DNA from: Lutjanus erythropterus
Lineage: Eukaryota > Chordata > Actinopteri > Lutjaniformes > Lutjanidae
Length of the DNA stretch: 64,000 bases
Direction: 5' to 3'
NCBI GenBank assembly: GCA_020091685.1
Contig: CM034592.1
Location: 34,944,350-35,008,349, forward strand
The notes under the pieces are model-generated. The model did not search any database. It was not told the DNA's origin and saw only the letters and a program-made list of their open reading frames with translations. Below, in pieces: positions 56,926-64,000 of this stretch; within the stretch, counting starts at the first letter, position 1; each line of letters starts with the position of its first letter. Made by a program: the position numbers and the translations under genes.

Positions 56926-57810
56926 ATAATCTTAAAAAACAGTGTCCACACAAGGGGATCACCTAATTGAAAATGGTAAACTGTTCCAACGTGTTGATAC
57001 TTTAATGTAGGGAAAACTGCTGTTTATCTGGCCTCATGTTGGCTAAAATGTTGGTGGTATTTTTATGTAAACAAACATGAATGTACATGAATATGACCTT
57101 GACAATTGTTGCTGACCATGTTAAGTCAATAACATAACTATGGTGACAGGTCTACCCTGATCATCAGGTTGAGAATCACTGATGTACCCGATCCTTGGAA
57201 GTGTATTCAGGTTTAGATTCACAATATGATGGTTTCAAAAGGATTCTTTTATCCTTTGAAATGTATCCAAATGTATTCCCAGATTACTTTTTGTGTGGGG
57301 ATGCCATATGCAAGCGAGCTCACATTTTCTAAGCCCAAACGTTCCCGTCCGTCCTGAACATACTCTGAGTGCTGTGGAGGAGTCATGTAACTCTGCCTGG
57401 GAATTTCTCCAGCCGACTCGTCAAGTGCTCTGGACACTGAGGACAATGAGGTTTGAGTGGAGAAGCCTCAGCAGAGCTTAGCAATCCACTCTTCCATGGA
57501 GGTGATTTTGGGCATCAGGCTTTTCTAGTAAAACCCACTTTCTCTCTCCCTCCTCCTTCAATCCATTGCTGTGTTCCTTTTCCTTGAGGTAGTCAGTATC
57601 TGGCAGCTTTCACTCTCAATATTGTGCCATTGCGCTGAATTCCCATCAATTCCTTCACCAGCACAGCAGCGAGGAACTCAATTCTCCAAGCCCTTAACCA
57701 TTGGCCCAGTGAAAAGGTTGGGGAATTGCAGATTTTGAGAAGCCCACTTTTAAACCCTGGTTCCTGCTGGAGTAAGGAGGGAGCTCTCAGTTTTTGCTGG
57801 CAGATTTTTC
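56926..57810. other. Intergenic stretch, no gene recognised
   Basis: 56926-57280 is plain AT-balanced sequence. 57290-57800 is GC-balanced and unique-looking with no exon structure. Confidence 0.4.

Positions 57811-57813
<3 letters not shown>

Positions 57814-57845
<32 letters not shown>
57814..57845. repeat. (CT)n microsatellite
   Basis: About 15 CT units at the end of a pyrimidine-rich stretch. Confidence 0.93.
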
Positions 57846-57849
<4 letters not shown>

Positions 57850-58195
57850 GCTTCTCTTGCAATGCCTGAGGGCCTTCAGCAATATGTTTTTTCTCTCCTA
57901 CTCGTTTCTGGTGTTGTTGTCAAGCTCCACCTCATGCCTGTAATCATTAGACTGCAATTTGAGTAGAAAATTGCAATTACAGGGTTTAAAAATGAGCCTG
58001 TTATTTCCTATGCTTGTTATTTCTTTGTTGAGAAAACAGGGGGGAAAAAAAGCGACCCTGTTGTGATTATAATTAAATGAACTGGACTCAATGAAATTGA
58101 CGGTTAATGTCAAAGTTCTCTCCATTTGCTTCAGAGGAGGGCTGATGTTCAGGCATTTTCCTAGAGATGTACAGGTGCACCTTTTTTCAGGTCCA
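57850..58195. promoter_or_regulatory. Unique block rich in homeodomain-type words, candidate enhancer
   Basis: Contains GTAATCATTAGACTGC, AAAATTGCAATTACAGG and GATTATAATTAAATGAAC within about 150 bases, flanked by high-complexity sequence. Inference from motif density only. Confidence 0.3.
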
Positions 58196-58232
58196 AATCA
58201 ATTCCAATATCTGCCTATACCGCTCTTTTTTG

Positions 58233-58273
58233 TCATTATCATTGTTATCATCATCGTCATCGTCATCATCATC

Positions 58274-58305
<32 letters not shown>

Positions 58306-58310
58306 TAATA
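58233..58310. repeat. (ATC)n/(ATT)n compound trinucleotide tract
   Basis: ATC/GTC units grade into about ten ATT units. Gives Asp/Asn- or Ile-rich spurious frames. Confidence 0.9.
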
Positions 58311-61300
58311 GTAGTAGTGGGAGTAATTACATGAGGCTGAAACGGAACTTCAGTCTGGAAAGCTTGTGTAGTTTGTGTAATGGCATCCTTCAATCATCAA
58401 CCACTGTAGGATTCTGTCTTGTGACATTCACGTATGGAGCTGATAAGGTGGAGAGATGGATATTGCATATTTTCTCAAGATGCATTGCCAGAGTTTAAAG
58501 GAGCAATATGTAACATTTCCGCACACAAAAATGAGTACTGCAGTCTAAATAGTGAATTAAAGCCATAGACAGTTGAATCTTTATTTAATATGCAGTATGT
58601 GGTTGATGTGAGTTGTCTTGGTACTGTTCTTCGCTCCAGCTGTATTGCTGTGTAGGAAAATGGTACTTGTTTCCTTTATATTACATGCAAATACAGAGTA
58701 GAAGTGAGTTAGTCAGCTGTTCTTTGTTGTGTTGTGTTTACAAATACGCAGCAGACGTGCTGTCGTGGAATTCACATCAGTCCCATATTTGCTTTTTGTC
58801 TTATTCAGAGTTGGACAGTTCCCTCTTTTGGTTTGCTTACATGATCTTGACGGGCCCTTCTTCTGTCCTGCTGCCCCTCGCCATCGCGCCAACAATAGGA
58901 TGTGGGTTGAAATTTGTGACCCAACACGTAGGCGGGTCAGGTTTCTTCATTATCAGATCCCAGCGACTGAAGAGCTGAGGTCTCTTCAAAGCAGCCTCCT
59001 ATCTTCAAAAGAAATGTACCCATGTCATTAAATGCATTGTGCAGAAGCTAACGTCTGAGCCTTGATCTAATGTACAAGATGAGAATGAGAAACAGAAATC
59101 TGGGTACTTGTGTTATCTCTTCCCCGTGATAGAATTAGCTCAAGGGTAGCTGCAGTTCAAGATTTTCTTTCATCCTTTCAAACATGCCTCCTCTCTATCA
59201 CTCAGTTGTGTGTGTGATGTACTTGCACTATAAATACATACGGAACATTTCACTTTTAATTATTCTTTTGCACTTTGATTTATCAATCACATTTTATTAT
59301 GACTAGGTGCTGAATCACAGTATTGTGTGTGTGAAGGGTATACAGGCTTCTAGAGTTCTTGTGATATGTGTAAAGTAGTTTTACCTCGAAGCAAACACAG
59401 GGTGTTTTGAGTATTTTTGAGCCAGAATGGTCTGGTAGGACTTAAAAAAGGCCTGTTAGTACTTTTTTCCAAAAAGTTCTACACCCAGAGAATGCTGTAA
59501 AATAATATTAAAACAGCACAGTAATTAATATCAAACACATTATAGTAGATATATAAATTTTGGTTTTGATTACACTAAATAAATGATAATTTTTAAGAAT
59601 TATGAAATATGGATGATTAATAGGGTGAAAAAGTAGTCAGCTTTCATCAGGTTGTAACTATGCCACTGACAAATTCTATTTGAAGTCAACTTCAAAATGT
59701 TTCTGTGTCTAGAAAAATGGACCAAATTCTGTCGGGTCACAGTCTGCACATTACTTTGGCATTTTTCTAATCACGACATTCAAAAGTGGCTCTATATTCA
59801 GTGATGACTGCTTTGTAATTTTCCACTCAATGTAATAATGACAAAACATGTGGTACTCTGACATTTGCAGCTGAAGATATCAGATATGGTCTAAATGGGT
59901 CCTGTCGACAGCTCTGCGTAAGCTAATGTCGTGTTAGCTAATGTTACTAACGCTGTAATTTCCCAATCACAGTCTCGGCTCTAAACGTGACAGATCCAGA
60001 TGGTGGTTATTAAATTAACTCCAAGTATATCTGATGATACAAGTTGTGACTACAAACCTACAAAATGACGTGTGCACGCAGATCTTTATTGACTGACAGA
60101 CTCATTGCTCTGTTTTTTGTTAACAGTAAAAACAAGCAAACTTTGGTACCTATAGTGGCATTTCACTCTGAAAACCATCTTTGGCAGAGCAGACATCACA
60201 TTTACAATACAATATTGTAGGTAACAGCTAACAGTTTCATTTTGTATTTTGGCTAAAGCTGGAATTATGCTTCTCAGGGCTTCATATACGCTACAATATG
60301 CGGTTATTGTTTGGACACATTCAAATGTGGGTTTCTTTTATGCCTTTAAGTGTTTTACAGGAAACAAACCACAGTGTAAATGCAGCATAGAAGAAATCTG
60401 GAAATGGAAATCAATTTCACCCTGGTGACAGTGTAAACAACCCACTACATCTGACATTAGGATTTATCGACATATATGGACAAGACAATGAGCAGTAATA
60501 TTAGATTGAGGAGGAATTTATTGACCTATATGCTCTGTGAGATGTTCTCTTGCAGATATGTAGTGCTATTTGTTTAAGAACCAGAGTGCACCTGTCATGG
60601 GTGCATGCATGCACTTGGACACTTGGTTGTGGCTCATTTCAGGTCATATAACCACTGTTCCTATGGTATTAGTCTACGATAACAGAGCACACAATCAAAT
60701 GTTAGATTGAAATAAAGTTGAGAAAATTATGCAGCATTTTGTCCACACAAGCGCTACACTAAGGTTGTTTTTATTGGCTCTTTTGTCTCACATCTAAAAT
60801 GCAAGGCAGTCAGGCAGCACTCAAAATGCTAACTGCCTATAGAAAACAACTGGAAAAAGATTCCTCTCATGGCAAAAACTCCAGACTCCTTTTTTTTTTT
60901 TTTTTTTTTACATTTTTTTACAATTCCTGAATCAATTTTTGACAAAAACACATTGCGTGCCAGAAGAGGGCAGCACATATATTTATAATTTCTACTTTAA
61001 TTCGTGTTCACTACTTGGTGAGCAGGAACAGCTAGATGTAGCACTTTATTTCAAAAAGTAGATGCTCTTTATTCATTCTGTTGTACATTTTATTTGGCAC
61101 TTTTATATGCAGTCAAGTCCGGTGTTTTGAAAGTCTTGAGACAGTTTTCAAGTTCAATTTCCTTTGCGAAGACATAAGACATCTTATGTTATTAATTAGT
61201 TTCTTATCACACCAGCATTATGAGCAGGGACATCTGAAGTTTACTTCCAAAAGTATTAAATTTACTACTTTGATATACAGTATAACAATAATGCTGCTGA

Positions 61301-62169
61301 AATGAAACCCAAAACACTGACTGAAACGTGATACGCATTGTTTTTGGAAATATGACTCATGATATACAGTCTCTCAAAATATATAAATCAAATTTTTCCC
61401 TTGGTCTAGTGTGAAAAAAGCATAATCATAATCATAATATTGAACTGCAATACAACATCAAATCAGCACCCGAGTATCATGACAGCATTGAATGGGGAGA
61501 TAAATGTATCGTCCCTGCTCTAGTCTGTATGGTTATACTGTAGCAGCCTGGTGTCATTTTCATATGATTTAATGGAGCTAAACACAGTACAAACTAAACT
61601 AAACACACAGGACGCTGAATAACAGCTCCGTCCTCTGGTGCAGCACTTCTCAGATGCTGAGGATTGCTGATTTATCAATATATAAGTGTTGCTGCCTTCA
61701 GATGCTGCAAGGATTTCGTGAATAGAAGGAAAAGCTTTTCACGTAGTATAAAGCAGCTGTGGACAACAAATACCACGACAATCACCAACATTCATTCATA
61801 ACAAACCGCCAATACTTACTGTGAGAAAAAAGTAGTGGAGTATCAGTCCGGGGCGTTGAGTAGCGCCACACCTGTGACCAAACTCCCAGGGCGAGACAGA
61901 TGTATCCTGACGGGATGTTGGGTCAATCATTCAGCTTTGGGAGGTATGTGCATCACCTCAGGTTCACAAAGATGTTTACATGTATCCCCAAGGAAGCATA
62001 ATTCCAGTTTAACACACAAAATATGTTGATAAAGCTTATAAAATCAAAAAAATGTAGTGCCTGCTAACAGCATTGATCCTGCCATTGATTTTTCAGGGGG
62101 ACAATTGGGCTCCAGGAGGTTGCAGTGACCAAACAATTTTAAGTTTTAAAGAGGTCATTTTCACAATGG
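58311..62169. other. Intergenic or long-intron stretch, no gene recognised
   Basis: 58500-59200 is fairly high in complexity and may hold conserved non-coding sequence (GGGCCCTTCTTCTGTCCTG; AGAATTAGCTCAAGGG). 59200-62160 is AT-rich. A T run lies at 60890-60911. No exon matching a secreted TAFA protein or any other family was found on either strand. Confidence 0.4.
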
Positions 62170-62935
62170 AGTGCTCTGGCTCGAACCTTGTATGAGTCTG
62201 TGTGAACATTTCTTAAGCTTGCAGGCTCTTGTAGATTCCTTTATCATTTTTATTCCTCCCTCTTGTAGGCACTATCCGCACGGTACTGCGAGGCTTTTCC
62301 TGTTACTGCAGCACATTTCTGATGCTTGGATTGATGTCGTTTCTTCAGACCAGCATCAATTTTCAGATATAAAGCGGAATTATAAGCCTTGGGATGAAAA
62401 ACAATTTTGTTCCCTCTCACCCTCCCTGTTCTCTTTCGTCTTGCTTTCACTCTCTCTTTCCTTCAAACACACACAGTCGCACTATCACACACACAGACAC
62501 ACACACACACACACACACACAACAAGCGTGCGGGGTGACTAATTTCTCTTGGGCTTTGGACTTCGGCCTGAGAGAGTTTGAGAAGGAGAAAATTAAAGAG
62601 AGAGGAGAAGCAGTGGTGCGCTGGCAGCTCAGAGGAAGCCACCCACATCGAAGGAGCCTGATACCACCTCTTATCTCATCTTTCTGGCCGTCTGTCTGTC
62701 GTTTCTGTCAGTGTGATCCCAGAGCACCCGACATGCGTGTAGCCGCTTTGGGGCTGTATGAATTTGATCATTGTTTACTCCCCAGTTTCAGGTACTGGAG
62801 ACACATCACAAGAAATGCGCGCGTTGCTCCCATCTGTGAGGAGAAATTGAAATCTAAATGTGCTGTTTTCGCATCCAATTTGAGCCATCTTTGCCGGATT
62901 CTGTGGAGTGGAACGGCTGCCAATCAGTAGGGCTT
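62170..62935. promoter_or_regulatory. High-complexity block around a CA microsatellite, candidate conserved non-coding element
   Basis: 62170-62400 and 62590-62935 are unique-looking, the latter with TGTATGAATTTGATCATTG and TTGAGCCATCTTTGCC. A 178-codon plus frame runs across both and the (AC)n tract but has no start context, no splice sites and no domain. Confidence 0.25.
62486..62521. repeat. (AC)n microsatellite
   Basis: About 17 AC units with one G interruption at its left. Confidence 0.93.
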
Positions 62936-64000
62936 TGTTTACCCTCTGTGTCCTGCTGACAACTGGCTGGTACAAATATCAGCTGCTGTAGTGTCACACA
63001 CTGTGCCTTTATACAATTTAATAAACATCACACTGAAATGGGTGATATGGCTCTTATATGGCAGTTATTTGAGAGAACCAGTGTTTTAGACCCAACGGTC
63101 GTCTGGGGAAGTGATTTCAGTTGTGGATTCATGACAAGATAAGATAATCAACATTTGTCACAAAGCCTTTGGTGAAATAAAAGTTTCTCTCACAGAAATC
63201 TGTTCAGATAAAGTGAAGCAGTTCAAAGAAAGGAAAGTGTCTGAACAGAAAAGGAGCCAGAGTGGGCCGCTTTTCCAGACCCTGATTGAGTGACTGAGAT
63301 TGTTCAAAGTCTTGGCAGCAATTCAGCAGGAACATTTTCGAGCTGTGTGCAGGTAAACATTCTCCATAGCAAGTCTTCAGACTTAAGAGTAGTGAACTCG
63401 GTATCGCTATGTTACCCTGGGTGTTGATTTCAGTTTGCGCCACTCTGTCACATCTCAGTCATAGTTGTAACGTTCGTGAGACAGCACCTTTAATTCAGTA
63501 TTTCCCAAATTTTCAATATAGAGTTGTTTGACAACATTTTTATGCTTTACAAGCACACTGAATACTTTCTCACACCTCACTGATGATTGATGTGGTCAGG
63601 GCAGGAATTCCATGGCGGCCATGACAGCCATGGCCATCATGAGCCCTTAGTTTGGCCTTATGCCCCTCAAAAAATGCATTTCCCACCCCCACTTTCAGAT
63701 GCTGTCTCTCCCTATAGAAGCTCATTTCCGCCAGTGTGATGAAAAAAATAGTATATTATTATTATCTCTATATACCAAGGCAATAGTATCTAAAATTTCT
63801 CAATTTGTCGTAAAATGTAAAAAAATATAAATTATCCTGGCCATTCAAATTAATACACCCTGACTCCTTTTTTGCGATTCCTTAATGATTTTTTGATTGC
63901 TGAATTGATTTTTTATAAACAACTAGTGCTTGGTCTGTTAGCTTGATGCTAAAACATGATGGGACTTCCCATTTTCACGCTAACAGAAATTAGCATTGCA
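62936..64000. other. Window end, no gene recognised
   Basis: No exon found. 63608-63650 is dense in CATGGC/GCCATG palindromic words followed by TTAGTTTGGCCTTATGCCCC, which looks like a fragment of a dispersed repeat. Confidence 0.4.

Noticed and set aside
62394-62930. Plus-strand open frame of 178 codons, the longest in the right half
   Set aside because: It crosses a CA microsatellite giving a Thr-His run, and has no domain or splice signals.
48068-64000. Coding exons of tafa3 downstream of the candidate first exon
   Set aside because: I looked for the cysteine-rich TAFA core and its splice sites on the plus strand and saw none; the gene name therefore stays a synteny-based guess.

Overview
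The window looks like nuclear DNA of a teleost fish, probably a percomorph. It holds one clearly spliced vertebrate-type gene with GT-AG introns, long non-coding stretches, many dinucleotide and tetranucleotide microsatellites, Tc1-type DNA transposon relics, a tRNA-derived SINE, a LINE tail, and numerous short elements with terminal inverted repeats. There are no bacterial operons, no CRISPR array and no RNA genes that I can support.

The only protein-coding gene I can reconstruct is a ten-exon PP2C-family (PPM) phosphatase on the minus strand. Its coding exons run from 33517 down to 9820. The exon pieces join in frame to 1500 nt (499 residues plus stop), and every junction has GT-AG ends. 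Diagnostic segments (GFLRPELLG, GGCCAL, GTDGLWDVTT, WRLPN, VFVIPL) place it nearer PPM1J than PPM1H or PPM1M, so I call it ppm1j. About 430 nt beyond the stop a cluster of minus-strand AATAAA signals probably marks the 3' end. Intron 1 is 11.7 kb and carries two copies of a roughly 1.45 kb dispersed repeat, a DD34E Tc1 relic, a SINE, a foldback element and unique-looking blocks.

Layout: 1-9364 is intergenic, with a run of short inverted-repeat elements (3055-4538, 6733-7036) and an AT-rich degenerate tandem region (8487-9060). 9365-33517 is ppm1j. 33518-47390 is intergenic, with MITE-like elements, a DD36E-like Tc1 element with intact ends (41596-42660) and an 0.8 kb inverted-repeat element containing a minisatellite (43503-44305). 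At 47391 a TATA box precedes a CpG-rich block ending in a splice donor at 48068. This is the best candidate for the promoter and non-coding first exon of a second, plus-strand gene divergent from ppm1j. From memory of mammalian synteny, TAFA3 lies head-to-head with PPM1J, but no coding exon of it is visible here. 48068-64000 has no recognisable coding exon; it holds repeats alternating with high-complexity blocks that resemble conserved non-coding elements.

I found no evidence of a novel biochemical system. The most interesting material is the structured repeats (long foldbacks, several inverted-repeat families, nested insertions), the candidate second promoter, a duplicated 140-bp segment whose differences look coding-like in one half, and the candidate regulatory blocks. 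Judgements about repeat families and conservation come from reading alone and were not tested by any search.
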